From the NCBI RefSeq assembly GCF_000185845.1, contig NZ_GL629647.1:14268-47879 (forward strand): 33,612 bases of DNA, read 5' to 3'. Position 1 is the stretch's first letter. Each line of letters begins with the position of its first letter. The translations under genes were made by a program, and so were the position numbers. The notes below the pieces were generated by a model. The model did not search any database and was not told the origin of the DNA. It saw only the letters and a program-made list of their open reading frames with translations. Origin of the DNA: Segatella salivae DSM 15606. GTDB taxonomy: Bacteria; Bacteroidota; Bacteroidia; Bacteroidales; Bacteroidaceae. This document shows, piece by piece, positions 14,257-22,647 of this stretch.

Positions 14257-15042
14257 ATGAAAATATTAGTGATGGGAGCAGGAAAGATGGGGAGTTTCTT
14301 TATCGATTTGCTCAGCTTTGAACACGAAGTAGCCGTCTATGAGAAGGATATTAGGCGCATGCGCTTTACGTATAACTGCCAAAGATTCACCGATCTTGAG
14401 GAGATAAAGCAGTTTTCTCCCGAGTTAGTTATTAATGCTGTGACGGTTAAATACACGCTTCCTGCATTTCAAGAAGTGCTCCCTTATTTGCCGAAAGATT
14501 GCATTTTGAGTGATATAGCAAGTGTAAAGACGGGCTTAAAGGCTTTTTATGAGACCTGCAAACGACCTTATGTGAGCACTCATCCCATGTTTGGACCGAC
14601 GTTTGCCAACCTACATCAGCTGAACGAAGAGAATGCAATTATCATCAATGAAGGGGATTATATGGGACGAATCTTCTTTAAGGACCTCTATCAACGACTG
14701 GGATTGAACATCTATGAGTATTCTTTTCAGGAACATGATGAAACAGTTGCTTATTCATTGAGCATTCCGTTTGTCTCTACTTTCGCCTTCGCCGCGGTCA
14801 TGAAGCATCAAGATGCGCCGGGAACAACATTCAAACGGCACATGAAAATAGCCAAAGGAGTGTTGAATGAGGATGATTATCTGTTGCAAGAAATCCTCTT
14901 CAATCCGTTCACGAGTGGGCAAGTGGCTAAGATTAGAGAGGCTTTGAAAGAACTCATTGACATCATTGACCACAAAGATGCTGATGCAATGAAAGACTTT
15001 CTCGCACGGATTCGCCGACATGTAAAGGAAGATATCTCTTAG
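14257..15042 (+). CDS. tyrA: Prephenate dehydrogenase
   Basis: 261 aa NAD(P)-dependent enzyme for the oxidative decarboxylation of prephenate to 4-hydroxyphenylpyruvate (tyrosine branch). The Rossmann motif GAGKMG is at 7-12, SDIASVK at 85-91, THPMFGP at 108-114 and the EHD segment at 159-161. A helical C-terminal dimerisation domain follows. Neither a chorismate mutase nor an ACT domain is attached, so feedback control must come from elsewhere, for example the attenuator and the DAHP synthase. The start at 14257 is fixed by the Rossmann N-terminus (MKILVMGAGKMG); the open frame extends further upstream inside the previous gene. Confidence 0.93.
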   Translation: MKILVMGAGKMGSFFIDLLSFEHEVAVYEKDIRRMRFTYNCQRFTDLEEIKQFSPELVINAVTVKYTLPAFQEVLPYLPKDCILSDIASVKTGLKAFYETCKRPYVSTHPMFGPTFANLHQLNEENAIIINEGDYMGRIFFKDLYQRLGLNIYEYSFQEHDETVAYSLSIPFVSTFAFAAVMKHQDAPGTTFKRHMKIAKGVLNEDDYLLQEILFNPFTSGQVAKIREALKELIDIIDHKDADAMKDFLARIRRHVKEDIS

Positions 15043-15047
15043 AAATA

Positions 15048-15995
15048 ATGCTTATGCACTGGTTGTATCTGTTACTTGGGGTCTTCACTTTCGTTGAATT
15101 GAACTGCGAAAACCTTTTCGACACACAACATGATAGCTTGAAACAAGACATGGAATACTTGCCAGAGAGTTATCATCACTGGAATAAAAGTCGCTATTGG
15201 AATAAACTTAACCACATTGGTCAATCCATAATAGCTTGTGGAAAGCATGAAAACAAATGGCTTTTACCTGATCTTGTTGCACTGTGTGAAGTCGAAAATG
15301 ACAGTGTGGTGCGTGATCTTACCAAACGATCCCTACTTCGTCAGGCACGTTATGAGTATGTGATGACCGAGTCACCTGACGTGCGTGGCATTGATGTTGC
15401 ATTGCTTTATTCACCTTTTACATTTAAGTTGTTGCGCTGGAATAGCATCCGTGTGACTCCGATTAAAGGCATGCGACCAACCCGAGATATACTCTATGCG
15501 GCAGGACAACTAATAAACGATGACACACTTCATGTGTTTGTGGTGCATGCGCCAAGTCGAATGGGCGGCGAATTAGCCACTCGTGATCACCGAATGGCAG
15601 TCGCAAAGCGATTGGTTGAGGCTGTCGATTCTGTGAGAAATCATTCAAACAACGCAAAGATTGTTATTGCGGGAGACTTTAACGACTATCAAAAAGATGT
15701 TAGTATTCAGTATGTTATGCATCATGATTTCTTAGATATTTCTGCATCGGCTGTTGGGAATCATGGTGCGAAAGGTACGTATAAATATCGTGGAGAATGG
15801 GGAAGTTTGGACCATATCTTTTGTAGTGACCCACTGATTCCTTTCTTTCAGCGTTGTTATGTGGCTGACTTTCCATTCCTCTTAACTGAAGATGAAATCT
15901 ATGGTGGAGTCCAACCATTGAGAAATTTCCATGGAGCGCGTTATCAAAATGGATTTAGTGATCATTTACCTTTAGTTTCACTGTTCAATTTTTAG
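15048..15995 (+). CDS. Endonuclease/exonuclease/phosphatase-fold protein
   Basis: 315 aa of the DNase I-like (EEP) superfamily. Metal and catalytic motifs are in order: NCENLF (19-24), EVE (81-83), HAPSRMGG (167-174), GDFND (209-213), WGSLDH (251-256) and SDHLPL (304-309). A hydrophobic stretch (5-15) sits directly before the first catalytic strand, without a basic N-region or obvious cleavage site, so it may be a membrane anchor or a degenerate signal. The substrate (nucleic acid, phosphoinositide-like or other phosphodiester) cannot be told. The gene follows tyrA by 5 bases and so appears co-transcribed with the aromatic operon, with no clear metabolic link. Confidence 0.88.
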   Translation: MLMHWLYLLLGVFTFVELNCENLFDTQHDSLKQDMEYLPESYHHWNKSRYWNKLNHIGQSIIACGKHENKWLLPDLVALCEVENDSVVRDLTKRSLLRQARYEYVMTESPDVRGIDVALLYSPFTFKLLRWNSIRVTPIKGMRPTRDILYAAGQLINDDTLHVFVVHAPSRMGGELATRDHRMAVAKRLVEAVDSVRNHSNNAKIVIAGDFNDYQKDVSIQYVMHHDFLDISASAVGNHGAKGTYKYRGEWGSLDHIFCSDPLIPFFQRCYVADFPFLLTEDEIYGGVQPLRNFHGARYQNGFSDHLPLVSLFNF

Positions 15996-16088
15996 ATGCA
16001 TTGGGCATATTTTAACATGTTGAATCATTTTTTTCTTAATTATTTATAAATTCATGTTTAGATAGTAGTGTTTTTCCTATATATTATT

Positions 16089-16096
16089 TACTTTTG
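16089..16096 (+). promoter_or_regulatory. -7 box (TACTTTTG) of the ffh promoter
   Basis: TACTTTTG fits TAnnTTTG; the -33 region is only T-rich. The leader to the ffh ATG is about 80 bases and structured. Confidence 0.6.
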
Positions 16097-16104
16097 CATT
16101 GTCT

Positions 16105-16158
16105 AAAATGAGTTGACTTTCATTCTCACTAAGAAGACCTCATTTTTAATGAGAGAAT
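16105..16158 (+). promoter_or_regulatory. ffh leader with alternative hairpins
   Basis: AAAATGAG (16105-16112) can pair perfectly with CTCATTTT (16139-16146). Alternatively CTCATT (16139-16144) folds locally with AATGAG (16148-16153), or ATTCTC (16122-16127) pairs with GAGAAT (16153-16158). These options exclude each other, which may mean regulation or simply low-complexity repeats. Confidence 0.35.
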
Positions 16159-16180
16159 TATAAAAAAAAGACTTTAATTT

Positions 16181-17530
16181 ATGTTTGAAAACTTAAGTGA
16201 TAGGTTAGAACGATCATTCAAAATATTGAAAGGTGAAGGTCAAATCACCGAGATTAACGTTGCAGAGACGTTGAAAGATGTACGTAGAGCCCTGCTCGAT
16301 GCAGACGTTAATTTCAAAGTTGCCAAGAGTTTTACAGACACAGTAAAGCAGAAAGCCATGGGCATGAACGTGCTTACAGCAGTTAAGCCGGGTCAGTTGA
16401 TGGTGAAGATTGTGCATGATGAGTTGGCCGATTTAATGGGAGGAGACACTGTTGACATTCAACTTGAAGGCCATCCTGCCATCATTCTAATGAGTGGTTT
16501 GCAAGGTTCGGGAAAGACAACTTTTAGTGGAAAGCTCGCAAACCTGCTTAAGAACAAACGCAATAAGAAACCTTTGTTGGTGGCTTGTGACGTTTATCGT
16601 CCTGCTGCTATTCAGCAATTAAAAGTCGTTGGCGAGCAGATTGGTGTTCCTGTATACTCAGAACCTGAGAGCAAAGATGTCATTACGATTGCTAACAACG
16701 CTGTGCGTGAGGCCAAAGCAAAGGGATATGATGTTGTTATTGTCGACACTGCAGGTCGTCTTGCGGTTGATGAAGAGATGATGAATGAGATTGCTAATCT
16801 CAAAAATGCACTCCATCCAGACGAAACTCTCTTTGTGGTTGACTCCATGACTGGCCAAGATGCTGTGAACACGGCAAAGGAATTTAACGACAGACTCGAC
16901 TTCGATGGCGTTGTTTTGACCAAACTTGATGGTGACACTCGAGGCGGAGCTGCGCTTTCAATACGTACGGTTGTCACGAAACCCATTAAGTTTGTCGGCA
17001 CAGGAGAGAAGATGGAAGCGATTGATGCGTTTCATCCTGTGCGCATGGCTGACCGAATTCTCGGCATGGGTGATATCGTTTCACTCGTTGAACGCGCGCA
17101 AGAACAGTTCGACGAAGAAGAGGCAAGACGACTCCAAAAGAAGATACAAAAGAACAAATTTGATTTCAACGACTTCCTCGGTCAGATTGAACAGATTAAG
17201 AAAATGGGCAATCTTAAAGACTTAGCAAGTATGATTCCGGGCGTAGGTAAAGCCATTAAGGACGTTGATATCGATGATAATGCGTTCAAAGGCATTGAAG
17301 CCATCATCAAAAGTATGACACCTAAGGAGCGCACTAATCCTGAAATACTCAACACGAGCCGCAGACAACGCATCGCAAAAGGTTCAGGAACGAATATACA
17401 AGAGGTGAATAAGCTCATCAAGCAGTTTGACCAGACGCGTAAAATGATGAAAATGGTTACGGGAAATCAAATGGCAAGCATGATGAGTCGCATGAAAGGT
17501 ATGAAAATGCCGGGTATGCCTAAGTTCTAA
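16181..17530 (+). CDS. ffh: Signal recognition particle protein Ffh (SRP54)
   Basis: 449 aa GTPase that binds 4.5S RNA and signal sequences and delivers ribosomes to FtsY at the membrane. The N-domain helical bundle (1-95) is followed by the G domain with P-loop GLQGSGKTT (106-114), the DTAGR motif, TKLDGD and the GTGEK motif. The M domain (about 300-449) carries the RNA-binding RRQRIAKGSGT segment and a methionine-rich C-terminus (MMKM...MMSRMKGMKMPGM) for signal-peptide binding. Length is normal. folD follows 24 bases downstream and is probably co-transcribed. Confidence 0.98.
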   Translation: MFENLSDRLERSFKILKGEGQITEINVAETLKDVRRALLDADVNFKVAKSFTDTVKQKAMGMNVLTAVKPGQLMVKIVHDELADLMGGDTVDIQLEGHPAIILMSGLQGSGKTTFSGKLANLLKNKRNKKPLLVACDVYRPAAIQQLKVVGEQIGVPVYSEPESKDVITIANNAVREAKAKGYDVVIVDTAGRLAVDEEMMNEIANLKNALHPDETLFVVDSMTGQDAVNTAKEFNDRLDFDGVVLTKLDGDTRGGAALSIRTVVTKPIKFVGTGEKMEAIDAFHPVRMADRILGMGDIVSLVERAQEQFDEEEARRLQKKIQKNKFDFNDFLGQIEQIKKMGNLKDLASMIPGVGKAIKDVDIDDNAFKGIEAIIKSMTPKERTNPEILNTSRRQRIAKGSGTNIQEVNKLIKQFDQTRKMMKMVTGNQMASMMSRMKGMKMPGMPKF

Positions 17531-17554
17531 AGTCTGACGAATTGATTCACTACC

Positions 17555-18433
17555 ATGCAGATTATTGACGGTAAAGCAACTGCAACAGCAATCAAAGCTG
17601 AAATCGCTGAAGAGGTAAAGAATATCGTGTCAGCTGGTGGAAAACAACCCCATTTGGTGGCAGTGTTAGTGGGTCATGACGGCGGTTCAGAAACTTATGT
17701 GCGCAATAAGGTTATCGCTTGCGAGCAATGTGGCTTCAAGTCCACGCTCATTCGCTATGAAGCGGATGTTACTGAGGCTGAGTTGCTGGCTTGTGTAGAC
17801 CGACTTAATAAAGACAAAGACGTCGATGGATTTATCGTTCAGTTGCCTTTACCGCGGCATATTGACGAGCAAAAGGTCATCATGTCTATTGATTTCCGTA
17901 AGGATGTAGATGGATTTCACCCCATCAATGTAGGCAGAATGTGCATTGGTTTGCCCTGTTTCATCTCTGCCACTCCGTTGGGAATATGGACGCTTCTCAG
18001 TCACTATAACATTGAAACCAGTGGTAAGAAGTGTGTTATTCTCGGTCGAAGTAACATCGTGGGAAAGCCTATGGCGCAGCTGATGATGCAGAAACAATAT
18101 GGTGATGCGACAGTAACTGTCTGCCACAGTCATTCAAAAGACTTGAAGAAAGAATGTCGTGAAGCCGATATAATCATTGCAGCTATCGGACAACCTAACT
18201 TCGTTACAGCCGATATGGTGAAGCAAGGTGCTGTCGTAATTGACGTGGGTACCACGCGCGTTGAAGACAAAACACGCAAGAGTGGCTTTCGTTTGAACGG
18301 CGATGTAAAGTTTGATGAGGTCGCACCCAAATGTGCATTTATTACGCCAGTTCCTGGTGGTGTTGGCCCAATGACAATCTGTTCGCTAATGAAAAATACG
18401 TTGGCGGCAGGCAAAAAAGAATATTACAAGTAG
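17555..18433 (+). CDS. folD: Bifunctional 5,10-methylenetetrahydrofolate dehydrogenase/cyclohydrolase
   Basis: 292 aa cytosolic enzyme interconverting 5,10-methylene-THF, 5,10-methenyl-THF and 10-formyl-THF with NADP. It shows the catalytic Tyr/Lys pair Y48-x3-K52 in SETYVRNK, VQLPLPRHID, the DVDGFHP segment, the nucleotide-binding GRSNIVGKP and the C-terminal signature PVPGGVGPMT. Length is typical of FolD. It lies directly after ffh and is closed by a strong terminator at 18488. Confidence 0.97.
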   Translation: MQIIDGKATATAIKAEIAEEVKNIVSAGGKQPHLVAVLVGHDGGSETYVRNKVIACEQCGFKSTLIRYEADVTEAELLACVDRLNKDKDVDGFIVQLPLPRHIDEQKVIMSIDFRKDVDGFHPINVGRMCIGLPCFISATPLGIWTLLSHYNIETSGKKCVILGRSNIVGKPMAQLMMQKQYGDATVTVCHSHSKDLKKECREADIIIAAIGQPNFVTADMVKQGAVVIDVGTTRVEDKTRKSGFRLNGDVKFDEVAPKCAFITPVPGGVGPMTICSLMKNTLAAGKKEYYK

Positions 18434-18487
18434 ACTTATTAACATAAGTAGTAACTTGATTTTTTATAACTCTCTAATTTTTTTATA

Positions 18488-18526
18488 GGGACTGGTACGC
18501 AGTGATGCGAGTCAGTCCCGTTTTTT
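18488..18526 (+). terminator. Intrinsic terminator of ffh-folD
   Basis: GGGACTG (18488-18494) pairs perfectly with CAGTCCC (18513-18519), with an inner CGCA/TGCG stem around loop GTGA. It is followed by G and six T. Confidence 0.92.
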
Positions 18527-18712
18527 ACTACAACAGGTAAAGTAAACTGAAAGTAACGATGCTGTGAATTGACGCAGAAGATGAGCTAAAACGGCACAAA
18601 TCGTGCGCCAATTTGATACAAAAGTCAGAAGCAGCTGAAGCCTGAAACAAAACATTCTGATTCTCAATGAGATAAAGTGTGTCGCAAACGAAATGAAAAT
18701 AAATCATATAAC

Positions 18713-21301
18713 ATGAAACATAAGATAATACTTTTCTTGGCATTATGCTTGGGTGGTGGAGCCGTTCAAGCTCAAAATATAACGCCAGCCTATACGATTA
18801 TGGGCAAAGATTCTACCTGCCAGGTCTTTGTTTATTCACCGAGTGCGCGCGAAGGACTTCATCTTGCCTTTCTCGGCGACGATGATCAGTGGCATGAAGT
18901 GGGTCAGCTTTGCGCCTCAGACTATGGACCATGGGGCGCAGAAAAACGCATGTTTGACCCTTATGTGACTAAGGCTGCTGACGGAACGTGGCGTGCTGTG
19001 TGGTCAGTGAATGATAGTGCGCCTGTGTTTGCAGCGGCTTATTCAGATGATCTCATTACATGGCGCCCGCAAGATTATCCCCTTGTGCGTGAGAAAGGGG
19101 TGAAAAGTCCTGTCGTTTATCAAATGGGAGATGGTTCTTTTGATATTTATTTGAAGACTTCTAAAGGCAAACGCTATGTTCATGCCACAGAAGATTTTCG
19201 TCATTTTGAAGAAGATTCCATTCCATCACAAGCCGATGAAGTGCTTTGGCAGAAGGATAATGCCGTGATAAATGGGAAAAAGTTCTTGGGAAATGCTTTC
19301 GATGTGTCGGCTTATCATCTTCAGTTTATTCGTTCGTGGTTTGCTGGTTTGAAAGCCGATAACGTGCGTTATGCAGAGCAAATGAAAGACGATAAGTCGC
19401 GTTTTGCAACTTTGAATCGGCCTGTTGAGGCTACTTTGCATGTTGACCTCACGAAAACAAAACCGATAAGTGATAAGCTTATAGGCGTATTTTTCGAAGA
19501 TATTAGTCGTGCAGCTGATGGTGGTTTATACGCACAATTACTTGAAAATGGAGATTTTGAGTATTCTCCTGCCGACCATCGAGGATGGAATAGTCAGACC
19601 GCTTGGACCTCGGATAAACCTATTGTGATAGCAACGGCAGAGCCATTGAGTAAGAACAATACACATTATGCAGTTCTAAATCAAGCTACTTTGACGAATC
19701 ATGGGTGGGATAATGTTATCTATGACCATGGCGAACAATTTGATTTTTCGGTTTATGCACGTTGTATTGGTCAGAAGAAAGCTACATTGCTCGTTCAGTT
19801 GGTTGATTCTTTGGGGCAGGTTTTGACTGAAGGAAAGGTGAAGGTTGAGGGAAATAGCTGGCAGCCTTATTCGCTATCGCTAAATACTTTGACCAAAAAG
19901 AGGGCGCAGCCCGTAACACCTGTGCGTTGCAGTCTGCGTATTGTAAGCACTAAACCGGGAGATGTTGCGATAGACATGGTGTCACTTTTTCCTCACGATA
20001 CTTATAAAGGACATGGCATGCGTAAGGATATTGCCGAGACAATTGCAGCCTTGCGTCCAAAGTTTATGCGTTTTCCAGGAGGCTGTATGCTGCATGGTGA
20101 CGGAATAAACAATATCTATCATTGGAAAGAAAGTATTGGACCACTTTATGATCGCAAGCCCGATCGCAATATATGGGGCTATCATCAGACAAAGGGTTTA
20201 GGCTTTTTTGAATATTTTCAGCTATGCGAAGATCTTGGAGCAGCCCCACTTCCTGTGCTTGCTGCAGGCGTTCCGTGTCAAAATTCGGCTGCAAACAAAG
20301 AGGGTTTAGCCGGGCAACAATGTGGAATTCCTATGAATCAGATGCCTGCTTACGTGCAAGATGTGTTGGATTTAATCGAGTGGGCGAATGGTAATCCGGC
20401 TTCTTCTAAGTGGGCAAAGATGCGTGCCGACGCAGGACATCCAGCTCCTTTCCATCTAAAGATGATAGGCATTGGCAATGAAGATCTTATTACAACGGCG
20501 TTTGAAGAACGCTATTTGATGATTTGCAAGGCTGTAAAAGCAAAATATCCTGATATAGAAGTTATTGGAACTGTTGGTCCTTTCCATTATCCTTCGGCTG
20601 ATTATATCGAAGGATGGAAGGTTGCTAAGGCGAATAAATCAGTTATAGATGCCGTAGACGAGCATTATTATGAATCACCGGGCTGGTTTCTTCACAATCA
20701 AAACTATTATGATCAATATGACCGAAAAGGTCCGAAAGTTTACTTGGGAGAGTATGCTTCGCGCTCAAGAACGGTTGAGTCGGCCCTTGCTGAGGCTATA
20801 CATCTTTGCAATATTGAGCGTAATGGCGATATTGTTGAAATGACAAGTTATGCTCCTTTGCTGTGTCATGAGAAGCATCAGAACTGGAATCCTGACCTCA
20901 TTTATTTCAATGCGTCTCAAATAACGACAACTCCTAATTATCATACCCAGGCCTTATTCTCTCAATTCTCAGGCAATCAATATGTTACTTCGCATGTTGA
21001 TATAGCCAAAGATTTGGCCTATCGTGTTGCTGTTAGTGTGGTAAAAGATAGTAGAACAGGCGAAACAATGTTGAAATTGGTGAATGCTCTACCTGCAACA
21101 ATTAACTTAAAGTTAGACGGAATCAGTCTTCCTGGTGACAGCCGTGTGGTTGGTTTTGATGGAAATCCAAGCGATATGAAGGTGAAAACGTTTGATGCTA
21201 TGCGCCAGGAAAAGCTCATCAACGTGAAAAATAGCGTGTTGCAGTTGCCGGCTTATAGTGTGATGGCCATAAGTTTTAATTCAAATATGGTGACAAAATA
21301 A
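18713..21301 (+). CDS. Secreted alpha-L-arabinofuranosidase, GH51-type, with extra N-terminal domain
   Basis: 862 aa with a Sec signal peptide (1-20, cleavage VQA before Q21). Residues about 30-230 resemble a truncated five-bladed propeller of the GH43 type (FDPYVTKAADGTWRAVWSVN, then SDDLITW). Residues about 240-860 form the GH51-like catalytic (beta/alpha)8 barrel and C-terminal beta domain: GVFFEDIS (258-265), RFPGG (453-457), acid/base E590 in GNED, nucleophile E680 in YLGEYAS. It should release arabinose from plant arabinans or arabinoxylans. No SusC/SusD, sensor or transporter genes are next to it, so it is outside a classic polysaccharide utilisation locus. No clear promoter box was found in 18527-18712. 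The N-terminal domain assignment is less certain. Confidence 0.88.
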   Translation: MKHKIILFLALCLGGGAVQAQNITPAYTIMGKDSTCQVFVYSPSAREGLHLAFLGDDDQWHEVGQLCASDYGPWGAEKRMFDPYVTKAADGTWRAVWSVNDSAPVFAAAYSDDLITWRPQDYPLVREKGVKSPVVYQMGDGSFDIYLKTSKGKRYVHATEDFRHFEEDSIPSQADEVLWQKDNAVINGKKFLGNAFDVSAYHLQFIRSWFAGLKADNVRYAEQMKDDKSRFATLNRPVEATLHVDLTKTKPISDKLIGVFFEDISRAADGGLYAQLLENGDFEYSPADHRGWNSQTAWTSDKPIVIATAEPLSKNNTHYAVLNQATLTNHGWDNVIYDHGEQFDFSVYARCIGQKKATLLVQLVDSLGQVLTEGKVKVEGNSWQPYSLSLNTLTKKRAQPVTPVRCSLRIVSTKPGDVAIDMVSLFPHDTYKGHGMRKDIAETIAALRPKFMRFPGGCMLHGDGINNIYHWKESIGPLYDRKPDRNIWGYHQTKGLGFFEYFQLCEDLGAAPLPVLAAGVPCQNSAANKEGLAGQQCGIPMNQMPAYVQDVLDLIEWANGNPASSKWAKMRADAGHPAPFHLKMIGIGNEDLITTAFEERYLMICKAVKAKYPDIEVIGTVGPFHYPSADYIEGWKVAKANKSVIDAVDEHYYESPGWFLHNQNYYDQYDRKGPKVYLGEYASRSRTVESALAEAIHLCNIERNGDIVEMTSYAPLLCHEKHQNWNPDLIYFNASQITTTPNYHTQALFSQFSGNQYVTSHVDIAKDLAYRVAVSVVKDSRTGETMLKLVNALPATINLKLDGISLPGDSRVVGFDGNPSDMKVKTFDAMRQEKLINVKNSVLQLPAYSVMAISFNSNMVTK

Positions 21302-21307
21302 TTGATA

Positions 21308-21844
21308 TCATAGTTCAATTTCCTCAATGCCTCCGAATGCTGTAAGGTTTTCGAAGGCATTTTCTTTAGGAAATAATCCACCATAAATGCCTGCACAAAT
21401 GAGTACACCGCCATGAGCAAAGATGCCGACATGCTCAAATGGTTGTTGTTTTAGCCAGTCAAGGAATGACGAAACGCGCTTGAACAGCATCGGAAAACTT
21501 TCACCTCCCGTGGCTTCAAGGTGCATATAGTCTTCATACCACGCCAGAATATGCGGGTCTTCTTTGGCAATATCGTCGTATAAACGCATCTCCCAATCTC
21601 CCATGTTCATCTCTTTCAGTCGGTCATCAAGTGTGGGATTATCGTATCCGCAATAAGAAGCAAGCTTGCGAGCACGTGTTAATGGCGAAGAGAACACGGC
21701 GTCAAAAGGTGGTCTTTTAGATAGGTTTGCTTTCGTGATTGCAGCCTCTTCACAGAATGAATCGGCTACGGGTACATCGCTCCAACCATAACATGTGCCT
21801 TTGGGAACATTCACTTTGGTGTGTCGGACAAGGGTAACTTTCAT
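21308..21844 (-). CDS. cobC: Alpha-ribazole phosphatase (histidine phosphatase family)
   Basis: 178 aa. It would remove phosphate in the last stage of cobalamin lower-ligand assembly (alpha-ribazole 5'-phosphate or adenosylcobalamin 5'-phosphate). Histidine-phosphatase motif VRHT has R7 and H8; R57 lies in SSPLTRA, E78 in KEMNMGDWE, and the second His is H144 in FAHGG. The family segment CYGxxDVP (18-25) is present, with Trp where Gln is more usual. The ATG at 21844 overlaps the cobS stop (ATGA), which fixes the start against a longer open frame reaching into cobS. The stop lies 6 bases from the convergent GH51 gene, with no terminator seen between them. Confidence 0.9.
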   Translation of the reverse strand: MKVTLVRHTKVNVPKGTCYGWSDVPVADSFCEEAAITKANLSKRPPFDAVFSSPLTRARKLASYCGYDNPTLDDRLKEMNMGDWEMRLYDDIAKEDPHILAWYEDYMHLEATGGESFPMLFKRVSSFLDWLKQQPFEHVGIFAHGGVLICAGIYGGLFPKENAFENLTAFGGIEEIEL

Positions 21845-22644
21845 AAAGATGCTAATGGATGAAGTGAGAAAATGACATAAACGAGGTAGAAACTCAACTC
21901 TGTTAGGAGGAAAACAGCACCGCAACAATCTCCGGTATAACCTCCAATGCGGTGGTGCATCAATAGATAAAGGAGATAATAAACAAGTGCAGGAAGGGCT
22001 ATACAGATATAAGGTAAGCCGAAGAAATACCACAAAGGAAGAGTTGGAAGCACGCCTTGTATGAAGAGACTTATGCCAGATTTAATGCTCAACTTACGGT
22101 AAACGACTCGATTTTTTGCTGTATCTGCCGTTCGAGCATAAGGCATGTATTGGATGAGATTGGCTGTAATCATCTTGAAGAAAGGGTCTGCAGCCAGAAT
22201 CATTAATGCCGTAGTGTGGGCAGGAAGAATTGTAAGGCACTGATACAATAACATGAAATAAAGAATCAAACCGAGTACACCGAAGGTGCCAATACGGCTA
22301 TCTTTCATGATATCTAAAATGCGTTTGCGGTCATTTCCGCCTCCGCCGAAGCCGTCAAGAAAGTCAGCTAAGCCGTCTTCGTGTAGGGCTCCAGTAATTA
22401 AAATGCGTATTACGATAGCCAAAATTGCGGCAAACGAAAGAGGCATATACATCGAACCGAAGTAAAAAGTGGCTGCCATGCACGCTGAAGTGAGCCATCC
22501 TGTGAGGGGCCAAAACTCAATTATCGTTTCGTAGGCCTCTTTTTTAGGTTGATAGATGCGCCAAAAGGGGAGGCGAGTAAAGAATATTAGCGCTGCAAAA
22601 AGGCGGTCGCGCCATGAAATATTGTTTTGAATGTCTATCTGCAT
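21841..22644 (-). CDS. cobS: Adenosylcobinamide-GDP ribazoletransferase (cobalamin synthase)
   Basis: 267 aa polytopic membrane enzyme joining adenosylcobinamide-GDP with alpha-ribazole (phosphate) to form cobalamin. Motifs: FFTRLPFW near the N-terminus, GALHEDGLADFLDGFGGG (the acidic metal-binding loop), MKDSRIGTFG, and IGGYTGDCCGA near the C-terminus. About six to seven hydrophobic segments are visible. It starts 3 bases after cobT and overlaps cobC by 4 bases, so translation is coupled. Confidence 0.95.
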   Translation of the reverse strand: MQIDIQNNISWRDRLFAALIFFTRLPFWRIYQPKKEAYETIIEFWPLTGWLTSACMAATFYFGSMYMPLSFAAILAIVIRILITGALHEDGLADFLDGFGGGGNDRKRILDIMKDSRIGTFGVLGLILYFMLLYQCLTILPAHTTALMILAADPFFKMITANLIQYMPYARTADTAKNRVVYRKLSIKSGISLFIQGVLPTLPLWYFFGLPYICIALPALVYYLLYLLMHHRIGGYTGDCCGAVFLLTELSFYLVYVIFSLHPLASL

Positions 22645-22647
22645 GAA

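Noticed and set aside
21302..21307. Terminator between the convergent GH51 and cobC genes
   Set aside because: Only 6 bases separate the stops and no hairpin with a T run was found on either side.
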